In this document: positions 16,346 to 26,273 of the stretch, piece after piece
Layout of the letters: every line of letters begins with the position of its first letter
Numbering within the stretch: position 1 is the first letter of the stretch
DNA from: Mesobacterium pallidum
GTDB taxonomy: Bacteria > Pseudomonadota > Alphaproteobacteria > Rhodobacterales > Rhodobacteraceae
Assembly: GCF_019966535.1 (NCBI RefSeq)
Contig: NZ_JAIMID010000009.1
Coordinates: forward strand, 181,916-245,915
DNA length: 64,000 bases
Reading direction: 5' to 3'
Notes under the pieces: generated by a model
Seen by the model: only the letters and a program-made list of their open reading frames with translations
The model's database searches: none
What the model was told of the DNA's origin: nothing
Program-made: the position numbers and the translations under genes

Positions 16346-17251
16346 CTACGCCTCTGTCAGCCTGGCATGAGCGGCTTTCAGACCGGCCAGGGTCATGGCC
16401 GCGGCCGCCTCGCGCAGGATCACCGCGCCCTGCGCCTCGAGCGCCCGGGCATAGAGATCCGCCTGCGCCCCGTTATCGAGCACCGCCAGCTGCTGCCCCA
16501 GCCAATACGCCCGCGTCGCGGCCAGCTCCGCCCCGATCAGCAACCCGGCCAGCCGGCCCCAGGCCGCACCGCCGGGCTGTCCTAGCAGCAGGTCGGCCGC
16601 CCGGATCGAGAAGAGCTCGGCCGCCATGCGTTCGGGCCGCGACAGGGTCGCCGCAACGGCCGCATCGAAGGCGGCAAGGTCGGGCGTCTCGGCCCCGAGA
16701 CTGTGCCGCAGGACCGACTGGGTGGACAGCAGCGCAAAGAGCTCACCGGTCATGAAGCTGCGAAACGACACGACCTCGCCCGCGCTGACATGGACCCACT
16801 TGGTGTGGGTGCCGGGCAGCAGGACGATCCCGTCGAACTTGGGGCGGGTGGCCAGCAGGCCGGCGACCTGCGTCTCCTCCCCGCGCATGACATCCGCAGG
16901 GGCGGCCTGGCTCAGCCCCGACAGGATGCGCACCGACAGGCGCGGATCGCGGGTCGGCGCCTGCATCACCCCGTCCCCGGTCGGTGCGCAGGGCACGGCG
17001 GCATAGGGCGCCTCGACCCAGCCCTGCCGCGCCCCGGCCATGCCGCAGACGACGACCTGCGTTACGATGCCCTCGGGCAACCAGTCCCCGACGAGCTCCA
17101 GAAGCGCCGGCTCGAATCCTTCGGGCGCGAGTTGCCCCATACCCCTGTCCGACCGCGCCGACTGCACGACGGACCCGCCTGCGTCGAGGCCCCAGGCCCG
17201 CAGCGCGCTGGTGCCCCAATCGACGGCGATCCAGGCCAGGCCCGCGCTCAT
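16346..17251 (-). CDS. dgoK: 2-dehydro-3-deoxygalactonokinase
   Basis: 301 aa sugar kinase of the DgoK family. The N-terminal phosphate loop WIAVDWGTSALRAW, the central GEETQVAG segment and LLPGTHTKWVHV are family hallmarks. It phosphorylates 2-keto-3-deoxygalactonate with ATP. The start at 17251 follows GGGGGCGAG; the longer upstream open frame runs into the repeat element and is not used. It feeds the dgoA aldolase immediately downstream. Confidence 0.9.
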   Translation of the reverse strand: MSAGLAWIAVDWGTSALRAWGLDAGGSVVQSARSDRGMGQLAPEGFEPALLELVGDWLPEGIVTQVVVCGMAGARQGWVEAPYAAVPCAPTGDGVMQAPTRDPRLSVRILSGLSQAAPADVMRGEETQVAGLLATRPKFDGIVLLPGTHTKWVHVSAGEVVSFRSFMTGELFALLSTQSVLRHSLGAETPDLAAFDAAVAATLSRPERMAAELFSIRAADLLLGQPGGAAWGRLAGLLIGAELAATRAYWLGQQLAVLDNGAQADLYARALEAQGAVILREAAAAMTLAGLKAAHARLTEA

Positions 17252-17265
17252 CTCGCCCCCATGCC

Positions 17266-17326
17266 TTTCATTATTCCGAAAATACTCCGGGGGAGTCCGC
17301 CAGCGGCGGACGGGGGCAGCGCCCCC
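17266..17326. repeat. Tandem-hairpin intergenic repeat element
   Basis: Within the KGSADH-dgoK gap, an AT-rich stretch (TTCATTATTCCGAAAATACT) leads into two back-to-back hairpins: GTCCGCC-AGC-GGCGGAC at 17295-17311 and GGGGGC-AGC-GCCCCC at 17312-17326. Both share an AGC loop. This layout resembles dispersed palindromic repeats seen in Rhodobacteraceae genomes. It may act as an mRNA stabiliser or attenuator within the operon. Copy number elsewhere cannot be seen from this window. Confidence 0.5.
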
Positions 17327-17339
17327 TGATCCGTCTGCC

Positions 17340-18854
17340 TCACTGCAGGTCCCCCGGCAACAGCGCATCCGGCAGGTTCTGGTAGCAGACCGGCCGCAGG
17401 AAGCGCCGGATCGACAGCGTCCCGACCGAGGTCGCGCCGAAGTTGGTCGAGGCCGGGTAAGGCCCGCCGTGCACCATGGAGTCGCAGACCTCGACCCCGG
17501 TGGGGAAGCCGTTGGCCAGCACCCGGCCCGCCTTGCGCTCCAGCACCGGCATCAGCTTCTGCGCCAGCGCCGTGTCCCCGTCGTCAAGATGCAGCGTGCA
17601 GGTCAGCTGCCCATGCAGGCTGCGCGCGACCTCGAGCATCTCCGCCTCGTCCGAGGCACGGACCACGAGGCCGAGGGGGCCAAAGACCTCTTCCCCAAGC
17701 GCCTCGTTTTCCAGCCACTCCATGCCGGTGGTGGCATAAAGATAGGGCGTCGCGTTGCGCAGGTCGCAGGTCGAGGTCATCACCTCCTGCACCCCGGCCG
17801 AACCCGCCACCCGGTCGCGCCCCGACCGGTAGGCCGCGGCGATGCCGTCGGTCAGCATGGTCTGCGCGCCCACGGGCTCGAGCGCCTTGCCCGCGCCCTC
17901 GACAAAGGCATCCGCATCGGGCCCCTCGATCAGCACCGCGATCCCGGGGTTGGTGCAGAACTGCCCCGCGCCCATGGTCAAGGAGCCCGCCCAGCCCTCG
18001 GCAATCGCGCCGCCGCGTGCCGAGACTGCGCCGGGAAGGATGAACATCGGGTTAACTGAACCCAGTTCACCGAAAAACGGGATCGGATCGGGCCGCTGGG
18101 CGCAGAGATCGAACAGCGCCCGCCCGCCAGCCAGCGAGCCGGTGAATCCTACGGCGCGGATTAACGGATGTGTAACCAGTGCCGTGCCAACATCCCGCTT
18201 GCCGCCCTGAATCAGCGAAAACACACCCGGAGGAACGCCACAGGATTTGATTGCAGCAAGAATCGCCTCGGCCACGATCTCGCCCGTGCCAGGGTGGGCG
18301 CTGTGCCCCTTGACCACCACCGGACAGCCGGCCGCGAGCGCGGCCGCGGTGTCGCCGCCCGCCGTGGAAAAGGCCAAGGGGAAGTTCGACGCGCCAAAGA
18401 CCGCCACGGGCCCGATGGGACGCTGCACCATCTTCAGGTCCGGCCGCGGCAGCGGCTGCCGGTCCGGAAGCGCCGCGTCATGGCGCCGGTCGAGGTAGTC
18501 GCCGCCCAGGATATGCTCGGCAAACAGGCGCAGCTGCCCGGTCGTGCGCCCCCGTTCGCCCTGCAGACGTGCGGCCGGCAGACCCGTCTCCTGGGTGCCG
18601 ATCTCGGTGATCGCCTCGCCCCGCGCCTCGATCTCGTCCGCAATGGCGGTCAGGAAGGCCGCGCGTTCCTCGCGGCTGGTGTAGCCATAGGTCCAGAACG
18701 CCTCTTCCGCCGCCTTGCAGGCCTGGTCCACCAGGTCGGGCGTGCCAACGGCGAACTCATGCGCCGGGCCATGGGCGGGTTCCGAGGCAAAGGTGGTCTC
18801 GCCAGAGGTCCAGTCGCCCGCGACCAGGTGCTTTCCATGGGGGGTGAATGTCAT
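17340..18854 (-). CDS. 2,5-dioxovalerate (alpha-ketoglutarate semialdehyde) dehydrogenase
   Basis: 504 aa aldehyde dehydrogenase of the KGSADH type. Catalytic Cys is about C300 (MGAGQFCTNPG) and the general base Glu about E263 (FFGELGSVNP); FFGELGSVNP and the DLKMVQRPIGPVAVFGASNFP segment are typical of this subgroup. It oxidises 2,5-dioxopentanoate to 2-oxoglutarate with NAD(P)+, the final step of the Weimberg-type L-arabinose or D-galactarate routes. AGGCGAGG precedes the ATG; it lies 15 nt after the L-KDA dehydratase gene. Confidence 0.9.
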   Translation of the reverse strand: MTFTPHGKHLVAGDWTSGETTFASEPAHGPAHEFAVGTPDLVDQACKAAEEAFWTYGYTSREERAAFLTAIADEIEARGEAITEIGTQETGLPAARLQGERGRTTGQLRLFAEHILGGDYLDRRHDAALPDRQPLPRPDLKMVQRPIGPVAVFGASNFPLAFSTAGGDTAAALAAGCPVVVKGHSAHPGTGEIVAEAILAAIKSCGVPPGVFSLIQGGKRDVGTALVTHPLIRAVGFTGSLAGGRALFDLCAQRPDPIPFFGELGSVNPMFILPGAVSARGGAIAEGWAGSLTMGAGQFCTNPGIAVLIEGPDADAFVEGAGKALEPVGAQTMLTDGIAAAYRSGRDRVAGSAGVQEVMTSTCDLRNATPYLYATTGMEWLENEALGEEVFGPLGLVVRASDEAEMLEVARSLHGQLTCTLHLDDGDTALAQKLMPVLERKAGRVLANGFPTGVEVCDSMVHGGPYPASTNFGATSVGTLSIRRFLRPVCYQNLPDALLPGDLQ

Positions 18855-18869
18855 GTCCTCGCCTCTCTG

Positions 18870-19787
18870 TTACTTGCCCCAGCGCAGGGCAATCAGGTCC
18901 ATCTCGCGCGACAGGCTCAGCAGCCGCGCCTTTGTCCGCTCGCTCATCGGGGTGAGCGGGTGGCGCACGTGATCCGATCCAATCACCCCGCCCTCCTTCA
19001 TCACCACCTTGGCCGCGCGCAGCCCGCATTGCCGGTTCTCGTGGTTGATCAGCGGCAGGCAGCGCGTCCATTGCGCAAGCGCCTCGTCGGTATCGCCCGC
19101 ATGGTAGCGCGTGACAATGGGCCGGATATGTTCGGGTTGCAACGCGCTGGTCATCGTACCGGTGCATCCGGCGTCGAGATCGGCCAGCAGAGTCACCGCT
19201 TCTTCACCGTCGAAGGGCCCGACGATATGGTCCCCACCCGCCTCGATCAGCTTGGCCAGCTTGTCGGCGGCAAAGGGGGTTTCGATCTTGAAATAGCTCA
19301 CATTCTCGATCTCTGCGGCCATGCGCACCAACAGCGGCACCGGCAGCGACACGCCCGAGAGCGGCGCGTCCTGCACCATGATCGGGATCGAGATCGCGTC
19401 GGACACGGCCGCGAAATGTTCAAAGATCCCCTGTTCCGAGGGCACGAGGCCAACACCGTGATAGGGCGGCATCATCATGACCATTGCCGCGCCCATCGCC
19501 TCGGCCGCTCGGGCCCGCGCGGCCACGACACCGGTATGGAAGTGGCTGACCGTCACGATCACCGGCACGCGGCCGGCGACATGCTCGAGGCTGATCCTCA
19601 TCAACAGGTCCCGCTCGGCATCGGACAGCAGGAACTGTTCCGAGTAATTGGCAAGGATGCAGATCGCGTCCACGCCCTGGTCGATCATGCAGTCGAGCAC
19701 GCGGCGCATGCCGTCCTCATCCACTGCGCCGTCGTCGTGAAAGGGTGTCGGGGCCACGGGCAGGATGCCGGTCAGAGGGGTCTTCAT
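18870..19787 (-). CDS. L-2-keto-3-deoxyarabonate dehydratase (DHDPS/NAL family)
   Basis: 305 aa TIM-barrel Schiff-base enzyme with catalytic Lys about K167 (YFKIETP). The sequence (LANYSEQFLLSDAERD, DGEEAVTLL) fits L-2-keto-3-deoxyarabonate dehydratases better than dihydrodipicolinate synthase, which would have a G-T-T-G-E motif after strand 2. It converts L-KDA to 2,5-dioxovalerate, the substrate of the next gene's dehydrogenase. Its start overlaps galM by 4 nt. It could act on related keto-deoxy acids, but the pairing with KGSADH makes this assignment likely. Confidence 0.85.
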   Translation of the reverse strand: MKTPLTGILPVAPTPFHDDGAVDEDGMRRVLDCMIDQGVDAICILANYSEQFLLSDAERDLLMRISLEHVAGRVPVIVTVSHFHTGVVAARARAAEAMGAAMVMMMPPYHGVGLVPSEQGIFEHFAAVSDAISIPIMVQDAPLSGVSLPVPLLVRMAAEIENVSYFKIETPFAADKLAKLIEAGGDHIVGPFDGEEAVTLLADLDAGCTGTMTSALQPEHIRPIVTRYHAGDTDEALAQWTRCLPLINHENRQCGLRAAKVVMKEGGVIGSDHVRHPLTPMSERTKARLLSLSREMDLIALRWGK

Positions 19788-20794
19788 CGGTGGGTCCTTT
19801 CGTCGTCCCGCGTCACGTGAAAGCGCGACACCTGGGTGTAGCGCGCGCCCGGGCGCAGGGTGATATCGGGGTAATCGGGGTGGTTCGGGGCGTCGGGCCA
19901 GTGCTGCGGCTCGATCGCGATCCCGGCATGGGCGCCGTAGCGGTGGCCGGAATGCGTCGCGAGCATGCCGCTGTCCACCGCCGTGCCATCGTAGATCTGC
20001 AGGCCCGGCGCGGTGGTCGACACGTCCAGCCGCAGCCCGCCGCCGCGCAGGGTGCAGGCCGGGTGCATCGTGCCTGCCGCACCGTCGAGGCAGAAGTTGT
20101 GGTCGAGCAGCGTGTCGCCCGGTTTGACCACGGGCCGCGGCGCACGGAAATCGAACCGCGTCGTGGTGACCGGAGCCGGATCGCCCAACGGTATCAGATG
20201 GGCATCGACGGGCAGGTACCGCTCGGCCACGATGGAGAGGCGATGGTCACGGATGTCGGGGCCGCCCGAGAGGTTCCAGTAGCCGTGATGGGCGATATTG
20301 CAGAAGGTCAGCGCGTCGGTCTCGGCCGCGTAGCTGATCTCGAGCGCGCCATCGTCGCCCAATCGGAAGCCCGCCGTGAGGACAAGGTTGCCGGGAAAAC
20401 CCGCCTGCCCGTCCGGCAGCACCACCCGCAGCCGGCAAAAGCCGGGCCCGTGGTCGAGGAAGTCCCACACCCGGTCCGGCGCGGCGCCGCGCCCGCCATG
20501 CAGCGTCGTGCGGTCCTTTTCGTTGCGGTCGAGGTCCAGGGCACGCCCGTCCAGCAGCGCCCGCCCCCCGGCGATGCGGTTGGCGACGCGACCGACCGTC
20601 GCGCCGTACCAACGCATCGCGCCGAGATAGGCGTCGATGGTCGGGGACCCCAGCACCAGCGCGTGATCGACCCCCGCCATCCGCAGATCCTGCAAGATGG
20701 CGCCAAGCGTCAGCACATGCGCGGTCATCCCGCCTCCGCTGATCGACAGACGATGAACCGCCTCGCCGTTACGCTCTCCGAAAATCTCTGTCAT
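19784..20794 (-). CDS. galM: Aldose 1-epimerase (mutarotase)
   Basis: 336 aa galactose-mutarotase-fold protein. Motifs FCNIAHHGYWNLSG (catalytic His), LLDHNFCLDG and the C-terminal IAIEPQHWPDAPNH (catalytic Glu) are those of GalM. It interconverts alpha and beta anomers of galactose or arabinose, supplying the anomer used by the sugar dehydrogenase. It lies 9 nt downstream of that gene and is coupled by a 4 nt overlap to the next. Confidence 0.92.
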   Translation of the reverse strand: MTEIFGERNGEAVHRLSISGGGMTAHVLTLGAILQDLRMAGVDHALVLGSPTIDAYLGAMRWYGATVGRVANRIAGGRALLDGRALDLDRNEKDRTTLHGGRGAAPDRVWDFLDHGPGFCRLRVVLPDGQAGFPGNLVLTAGFRLGDDGALEISYAAETDALTFCNIAHHGYWNLSGGPDIRDHRLSIVAERYLPVDAHLIPLGDPAPVTTTRFDFRAPRPVVKPGDTLLDHNFCLDGAAGTMHPACTLRGGGLRLDVSTTAPGLQIYDGTAVDSGMLATHSGHRYGAHAGIAIEPQHWPDAPNHPDYPDITLRPGARYTQVSRFHVTRDDERTHR

Positions 20795-20803
20795 CCCGCG
20801 CCC

Positions 20804-21724
20804 TTACCAGTCAAAGGGCGCGACCGTTTCGCGCCGCCCGAGGGTAAAGGCATCGGCGACGTGGCGCATGGGCGCAAGGTCCATGTCGATCCCGCCCGTG
20901 TTCAGAAGCGTTTTCATGCGAGCGTAAAGACGCGGGTACTCGCCGCCCAGCGGCGCGGCCTCGCCGGTCTCTGCGCCGTCCACGATCATCCGCGCGCCGC
21001 CATCGAGCAGTTGCAGCGTACCGCCATCGGTCTCGGCCCGGATCTCCCAAGTCTGGTCGCCCTCCTGCCGCCAGTCGAGCACCATGGTCGCCCGGGCGGT
21101 CGGGTGGTGAAAGGCCAGTTCGGCCGCGATGGGGGTCTGGCGATTGGCCGGCACGTCGAGGCGGGCGGCGGTGACATGCATTGGCTCGGCCACGATCTCG
21201 GTCAAGATCGACAGGGCGTTGATGCCGGGATCAAAGACGCCCAGGCCGCCCGGCTCCCAGATCCATTCCTGGCCGGGATGCCAGCGACGCACATCCTCTT
21301 TCCAGGTGATAACCAGCGTTTTCAGATGCTTGCCTGCCAGCCAGGCCTTTGCGGCCTGCACCATGTCCGCCTCGCGCGAATGCCAGGTGGCATAGAGCGA
21401 CACGCGCATGTCCCGCGCCATCCGCTCAAGCGCGTGGCATTCCGACAGGGTCGCACCTGGGGGCTTTTCCAGCATGACATGGCGCCCGGCCCGGATCGCC
21501 CGCGCCGCGTAGTCAAAGCGCGGCACCGGCGGCAGGCACAGCGACACGACACGGATGTCCGCGCGCTCTTCCAGCATGCGGTCGAAATCGTCGTAGGCTT
21601 CGACCCCGTCAACCGCACCGTGACGCGAGACGGTGGCGGCGAGGTCCCAGTCCGGGCTGGCGGCGATGGCCGGAACATGCTGATCCCGTGCGATCTTTCC
21701 GATGCCGACAAGCGCAAGTTTCAT
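20804..21724 (-). CDS. Gfo/Idh/MocA-type D-galactose / L-arabinose 1-dehydrogenase
   Basis: 306 aa NAD(P)-dependent dehydrogenase with an N-terminal Rossmann motif (LALVGIGKIARDQHVPAI) and the conserved EKPPGAT segment carrying the catalytic Lys. The C-terminal alpha/beta domain contains GGLGVFDPGINALSILTE. Length and sequence match proteobacterial D-galactose or L-arabinose 1-dehydrogenases, which oxidise C1 to the lactone. The start overlaps the dehydratase stop by one base (TGATG). A specificity of both sugars would explain the presence of both downstream branches. Confidence 0.87.
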   Translation of the reverse strand: MKLALVGIGKIARDQHVPAIAASPDWDLAATVSRHGAVDGVEAYDDFDRMLEERADIRVVSLCLPPVPRFDYAARAIRAGRHVMLEKPPGATLSECHALERMARDMRVSLYATWHSREADMVQAAKAWLAGKHLKTLVITWKEDVRRWHPGQEWIWEPGGLGVFDPGINALSILTEIVAEPMHVTAARLDVPANRQTPIAAELAFHHPTARATMVLDWRQEGDQTWEIRAETDGGTLQLLDGGARMIVDGAETGEAAPLGGEYPRLYARMKTLLNTGGIDMDLAPMRHVADAFTLGRRETVAPFDW

Positions 21725-23469
21725 CAGTGGGAATCCTTTCCGACCGCCGCGCCCCGGCAGCCTTTGAGAAAGGACAGGTCGGCCCCGGTGTCGGCCCCTT
21801 CGACATGGGCTTGGTGGAGCCAGAGATAGCCGCCATCCGCGACCTCGTGCGAAGGCGACCAGACGGCAAGGCGGTCTGCCAGCTCGGCTTCGGAGATGTC
21901 GAGATGCAGGCGGCGCCCGGCCACGTCCACCTCGATCATGTCGCCGGTGCGGACCACGGCGAGCGGGCCACCGGCGGCAGCTTCGGGCGAGGTGTGCAGG
22001 ATCACGGTGCCGTAGGCCGTGCCCGACATGCGCGCGTCGCTGATGCGGACCATGTCGGTGATGCCCTTTTTCAGCACCTTGGGCGGCAGTCCCATGTTGC
22101 CCACCTCGGCCATGCCCGGATAGCCCTTGGGCCCGCAATTCTTGAGCACCATGACGCAGGTCTCGTCGATATCCAGCGCGTCGTCGTTGATGCGCGCCTT
22201 GTAGTCGTCGATATCCTCGAAGACGACGGCCCGGCCCCGGTGCTGCATGAGGTGCGGGCTGGCGGCCGAGGGTTTCAGCACGGCGCCGCCCGGCGCCAGG
22301 TTGCCACGCAGCACGGCGATGCCGCCTTGCGGGGTCAGCGGCTGGTCGGCCGGGCGGATGACGTCCTCGTTCCAGTTGGTGACGTCCTTGACCTCGTCCC
22401 AGATCGTCGTGCCGCTGACGGTCAGCGCGTCCCTGTGCAGCTGCCCGCCTTCGCCAAGCCGTTTAAGAACGACCGGCAAACCGCCCGCATAGAAGAATTC
22501 TTCCATCAGGTACTTGCCCGAGGGCATGAGGTTCACGATGGTCGCCACGTCGCGGCCGCAACGGTCCCAATCGTCGAGCGTCAGGTCGACCCCCTCGACC
22601 CGCCCCGCGATGGCGAGCAGATGCACGACCGCATTGGTCGACCCGCCGATGGCGCCATTGGTGCGGATCGCATTCTCGAAGGCGTTTTTTGTCAGGATAT
22701 CAGAGGGTTTCAGGTCGTCCTTCACCATCTGGACGATGCGCCTTCCCGAGAGTTGCGCGATGACGCGGCGACGGGAATCCACGGCCGGGATCGCGGCATT
22801 GCCCGACAGCGCCATCCCCAGCGCCTCGGCCATCGACGCCATGGTCGAGGCGGTGCCCATGGTGTTGCAGGTGCCTGAAGATCGGCTCATAGAGGCTTCT
22901 GCTTCAAGGAATTCTTCCTGCGTCATTTCCCCCGCTTTCACGGCTTCGGAGAACTTCCACAGGTGCGTGCCCGACCCGACCCGTTCGCCCCGGAACCAGC
23001 CGTTCAGCATCGGCCCGCCGGTCACGACGATGGACGGCAGGTCGCAGGAGGCCGCCCCCATCAGTAGTGACGGCGTGGTCTTGTCGCAGCCGACCATCAG
23101 CACGCAGCCGTCGATGGGCTGTCCGCGGATCGCTTCCTCGACCGCCATAGCAGCGAGGTTGCGGAACATCATCGCCGTGGGGCGGAAGGTGTTCTCGGAA
23201 GCCGAGAAGACCGGCACCTCGACCGGAAAGCCGCCGGCCTCCCAGATGCCGGCCTTGACCTTTTCGACCAGCTCACCGAGGTGGCCGTTGCAGGGGGTCA
23301 GGTCGGACCAGGTGTTGAGGATGCCGATGATCGGCCTTCCGTCAAAGACATCATGGGGATAGCCTTGGTTCTTCAACCATCCGCGGTGGTAGATCACGTC
23401 GCGCGACGTGCCGCCGTACCATTCCTGGCTGCGCAGCCTGCGCGGCCATGTCGCCGGTTTGAAAGTCAT
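21724..23469 (-). CDS. IlvD/Edd-family L-arabinonate / D-galactonate dehydratase
   Basis: 581 aa Fe-S dehydratase. The three cluster cysteines are at C60 (LTPCNGHL), C128 (VGCDKTTP) and C201 (SGTCNTMG), the arrangement known for sugar-acid dehydratases that hold a [2Fe-2S] cluster and Mg2+. The RSQEWYGGTSRDVIYHRGWL start is characteristic of L-arabinonate dehydratases. It removes water from aldonates to give 2-keto-3-deoxy acids, the point at which the galactose and arabinose routes diverge. It lies 3 nt from the permease stop. Confidence 0.92.
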   Translation of the reverse strand: MTFKPATWPRRLRSQEWYGGTSRDVIYHRGWLKNQGYPHDVFDGRPIIGILNTWSDLTPCNGHLGELVEKVKAGIWEAGGFPVEVPVFSASENTFRPTAMMFRNLAAMAVEEAIRGQPIDGCVLMVGCDKTTPSLLMGAASCDLPSIVVTGGPMLNGWFRGERVGSGTHLWKFSEAVKAGEMTQEEFLEAEASMSRSSGTCNTMGTASTMASMAEALGMALSGNAAIPAVDSRRRVIAQLSGRRIVQMVKDDLKPSDILTKNAFENAIRTNGAIGGSTNAVVHLLAIAGRVEGVDLTLDDWDRCGRDVATIVNLMPSGKYLMEEFFYAGGLPVVLKRLGEGGQLHRDALTVSGTTIWDEVKDVTNWNEDVIRPADQPLTPQGGIAVLRGNLAPGGAVLKPSAASPHLMQHRGRAVVFEDIDDYKARINDDALDIDETCVMVLKNCGPKGYPGMAEVGNMGLPPKVLKKGITDMVRISDARMSGTAYGTVILHTSPEAAAGGPLAVVRTGDMIEVDVAGRRLHLDISEAELADRLAVWSPSHEVADGGYLWLHQAHVEGADTGADLSFLKGCRGAAVGKDSH

Positions 23470-23472
23470 GGC

Positions 23473-24699
23473 TCAGCCCTGCTTTGACTTGTTGTAGACG
23501 TCGAAAATCACGGCGGCGAGCAGAACCAGCCCCTTGATCATCTGCTGGTAGTCGATGCCGATGCCCATGATCGACATGCCGTTGTTCAGAACGCCCATCA
23601 GGAAGGCGCCGACCACGGCCCCGACGATCTTGCCCACGCCGCCCGACATGGAGGCCCCGCCGATGAAGACGGCCGCGATCACGTCAAGTTCCAGCGCAAA
23701 GCCCGCCTTGGGCGTCGCGGTGTTCAGCCGCGCGGCAAAGACCAGCCCGGCGATGGCCGCCAGCACGCCCATGTTGACGAAGGCAAGGAAGGTCAGCCGT
23801 TCGGTCTTGATCCCCGACAGTTTCGCCGCCTTCTCGTTGCCGCCCAGGGCATAGACCCGGCGGCCCAGCGTCGTGCTTTCGGTCAGGAAGGTGTAGATGA
23901 CAGTCAGTACACCCATGGTGATCAGCACGTTCGGCAGGCCCCGGAAGGTCGAGAGCTTGAACATGATGAAGATCAGCGCGGCCGAGATGATGGCCAAGCG
24001 GGCGACGAAGAACACCTGCGGTTCGTCCTCGATCCCGTAGGCCCGGTTGCGGGCGCGTTGCCGCAGGGCCGACCAGACGATGATCCCCGCCGCCGCGATC
24101 CCCATCAGGAAAGCCAGCATGTTCAAACGGTTGGCGCCAAATATTGGTGCGATACCTTCACCGACCGAGGCGGGCAGCACGTCCGGGACAAAGCCGGTGG
24201 CGATGACCTGGAATTCGCGCGGGAACGGGCCGACCGATTGCCCTTCGAGCAGCCAGAGAGACAGGCCCCGGAAGACCAGCATCCCCGCCAGCGTGACGAT
24301 GAAGCTGGGGATCTTCCAATAGGCCACCCAGTAGCCCTGCGCGGCGCCGACCAGCCCGCCGACGACAAGGCAGATGGGGACGGTCACGTAGACCGAGTAG
24401 TCGAGGTTCACGATCATCACAGCCGCCAGCGCACCGATGAAGCCCATGACGGACCCGACGCTGAGGTCGATATTGCCCGACACGATCACCACCAGCATCC
24501 CCAGCGCCATGATGATGATGTAGCTGTTTTGCAGGAAGAGGTTGGTGATGTTCACCGGCCGCAACAGCGTGCCGTCGGTGACGATCTGGAAGAAGACCAT
24601 GATCGCGATCAGGGCAAAGAGCAGCCCGTATTCGCGCAGGTTGTTCTTGAGGTAGTGCATGACGCCCGTCTGCGCGCCTGAATGTTCGGCCAGAGCCAT
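23473..24699 (-). CDS. gguB: Multiple-monosaccharide ABC transporter permease (GguB/MmsB/XylH type)
   Basis: 408 aa inner-membrane protein with about ten hydrophobic helices and the family motifs GNIDLSVGSVMGF, GRRVYALGGNEKAAKLSGI and GVLNNGMSIMGIG. It forms the translocation pore of the CUT2 sugar importer with the ATPase encoded 11 nt upstream. Placed between the ATPase and the catabolic dehydratase, so uptake and oxidation are co-expressed. Confidence 0.93.
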   Translation of the reverse strand: MALAEHSGAQTGVMHYLKNNLREYGLLFALIAIMVFFQIVTDGTLLRPVNITNLFLQNSYIIIMALGMLVVIVSGNIDLSVGSVMGFIGALAAVMIVNLDYSVYVTVPICLVVGGLVGAAQGYWVAYWKIPSFIVTLAGMLVFRGLSLWLLEGQSVGPFPREFQVIATGFVPDVLPASVGEGIAPIFGANRLNMLAFLMGIAAAGIIVWSALRQRARNRAYGIEDEPQVFFVARLAIISAALIFIMFKLSTFRGLPNVLITMGVLTVIYTFLTESTTLGRRVYALGGNEKAAKLSGIKTERLTFLAFVNMGVLAAIAGLVFAARLNTATPKAGFALELDVIAAVFIGGASMSGGVGKIVGAVVGAFLMGVLNNGMSIMGIGIDYQQMIKGLVLLAAVIFDVYNKSKQG

Positions 24700-24710
24700 C
24701 GGTCCCCTCC

Positions 24711-26231
24711 CTATTCCGTCACGATGAGCGACATGATGCGCTCCTGGCTGGCCTCGCTGGCGGCCAGTTCACCGACCAGCGCGCCTTCGTTCATCACGTA
24801 GATGCGGTCGCACATGCCCAGCAGTTCGGGCATCTCGGACGAGATCATCACGACGCCTTTGCCTTGCGCGCTGAGGTCGTTGATGATGCCGTAGATCTCG
24901 AATTTCGCGCCGACGTCGATGCCGCGCGTCGGCTCGTCGAGGATCAGCACCTCGGGCTCGGCAAAGAGCCACTTGGACAGCACGACCTTCTGTTGGTTCC
25001 CGCCCGACAGGTTCACCACCTTCTGGAACACGCTCGGCGTGCGGATCGCCATGGCGGCGCGGTAACGTTCCGAGACGCGGGTTTCCTCGTTCTCGTTGAT
25101 CACGCCGCTGGTCGAAACCGCCTCGAGGTTCGACAGGGTGATGTTGCGCTGGATGGTTTCGTCCAGCACGAGGCCAAGGCTCTTGCGGTCCTCGGTCACG
25201 TAGGCGAGCCCGGCGGCGATGGCGCGCGGCACGTTCGACGTGTCGGCGGGCTGGCCGTTCAGCAGAACCTCTCCGCTGATGTTGCGCCCGTAGGAGCGGC
25301 CGAAGATGCTCATCGCCAGTTCCGTCCGCCCCGCGCCCATGAGGCCGGCGATACCGACCACCTCACCGGCGCGGACGGTGAAATTCACGTCGCGAATGAC
25401 CTGTCGGTCGGCATGTTCGGGGTGCCAGACGTTCCAGCCTTTCACCTCCATCAGCGTTGCGCCCGAACGCCGTTCACGTTCCGGGTAGCGGTGCGCCATG
25501 TCGCGGCCGACCATGTCGCGGACGATCAGGGCCTCGGTGATCGGCGCGCTGCGGGCGTCCATGGTCGACACGGTCGTGCCGTCGCGGATCACGGTCACGC
25601 TGTCGGCCACGCGGCGCACCTCGTTCAGCTTGTGGCTGATGATGATCTGGGTGACGCCCTGCGTCTTGAGTTCCAGCATCAGGTCCAGCAGCGCCTGGCT
25701 GTCGGATTCGGACAGCGCCGCGGTCGGCTCGTCGAGGATCAGCAGGCGCACGTCCTTGGACAGCGCCTTTGCGATCTCGACCAGCTGCTGCTTGCCGACG
25801 CCCAGGCTGTCGACCTTGGTCTGCGGCGCCTCGGAAAGGCCCACCTTGCGCAGCAGGTCCGCGGCGCGGGCGTTCGTCTCGCGCCAGTCGATGACCCCGC
25901 CCCGGGCGCGTTCGTTGCCCAGAAAGATGTTCTCGGCGATCGACAGCAGCGGCACCAGCGCCAGTTCCTGGTGGATGATGATGACGCCCCGCGCCTCGCT
26001 GTCGGAAATGTCGCGAAACTCGGCCAGCGCGCCGTCGTAATGGATCTCGCCCTCGTAGCTGCCGGCCGGGTAGACCCCGCTCAGCACCTTCATCAGGGTG
26101 GATTTTCCGGCGCCGTTCTCTCCGACCAGCGCGTGGATTTCCCCTTCGCGCACGGAAAGCTGCACCTGGTCCAGCGCCTTCACCCCCGGAAAGGTCTTGG
26201 TGATGGCGCGCATCTCGAGCAAGGCCGTCAT
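24711..26231 (-). CDS. gguA: Multiple-monosaccharide ABC transporter ATP-binding protein (GguA/MmsA)
   Basis: 506 aa tandem ABC ATPase. The first domain has Walker [10 protein letters not shown], signature-region [15 protein letters not shown] and Walker [12 protein letters not shown]. The second has the degenerate Walker [10 protein letters not shown] and a good signature [15 protein letters not shown] with [13 protein letters not shown], the usual asymmetry of CUT2 sugar transporters. The start at 26231 gives the expected [17 protein letters not shown]-terminus, with a GGGGGA site upstream. It follows chvE across a strong stem-loop. Confidence 0.93.
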   Translation of the reverse strand: MTALLEMRAITKTFPGVKALDQVQLSVREGEIHALVGENGAGKSTLMKVLSGVYPAGSYEGEIHYDGALAEFRDISDSEARGVIIIHQELALVPLLSIAENIFLGNERARGGVIDWRETNARAADLLRKVGLSEAPQTKVDSLGVGKQQLVEIAKALSKDVRLLILDEPTAALSESDSQALLDLMLELKTQGVTQIIISHKLNEVRRVADSVTVIRDGTTVSTMDARSAPITEALIVRDMVGRDMAHRYPERERRSGATLMEVKGWNVWHPEHADRQVIRDVNFTVRAGEVVGIAGLMGAGRTELAMSIFGRSYGRNISGEVLLNGQPADTSNVPRAIAAGLAYVTEDRKSLGLVLDETIQRNITLSNLEAVSTSGVINENEETRVSERYRAAMAIRTPSVFQKVVNLSGGNQQKVVLSKWLFAEPEVLILDEPTRGIDVGAKFEIYGIINDLSAQGKGVVMISSEMPELLGMCDRIYVMNEGALVGELAASEASQERIMSLIVTE

Positions 26232-26273
26232 GCGCCTGTCCCCCTGCCGGCCCTGGCCGGACCATTCCCTGGA

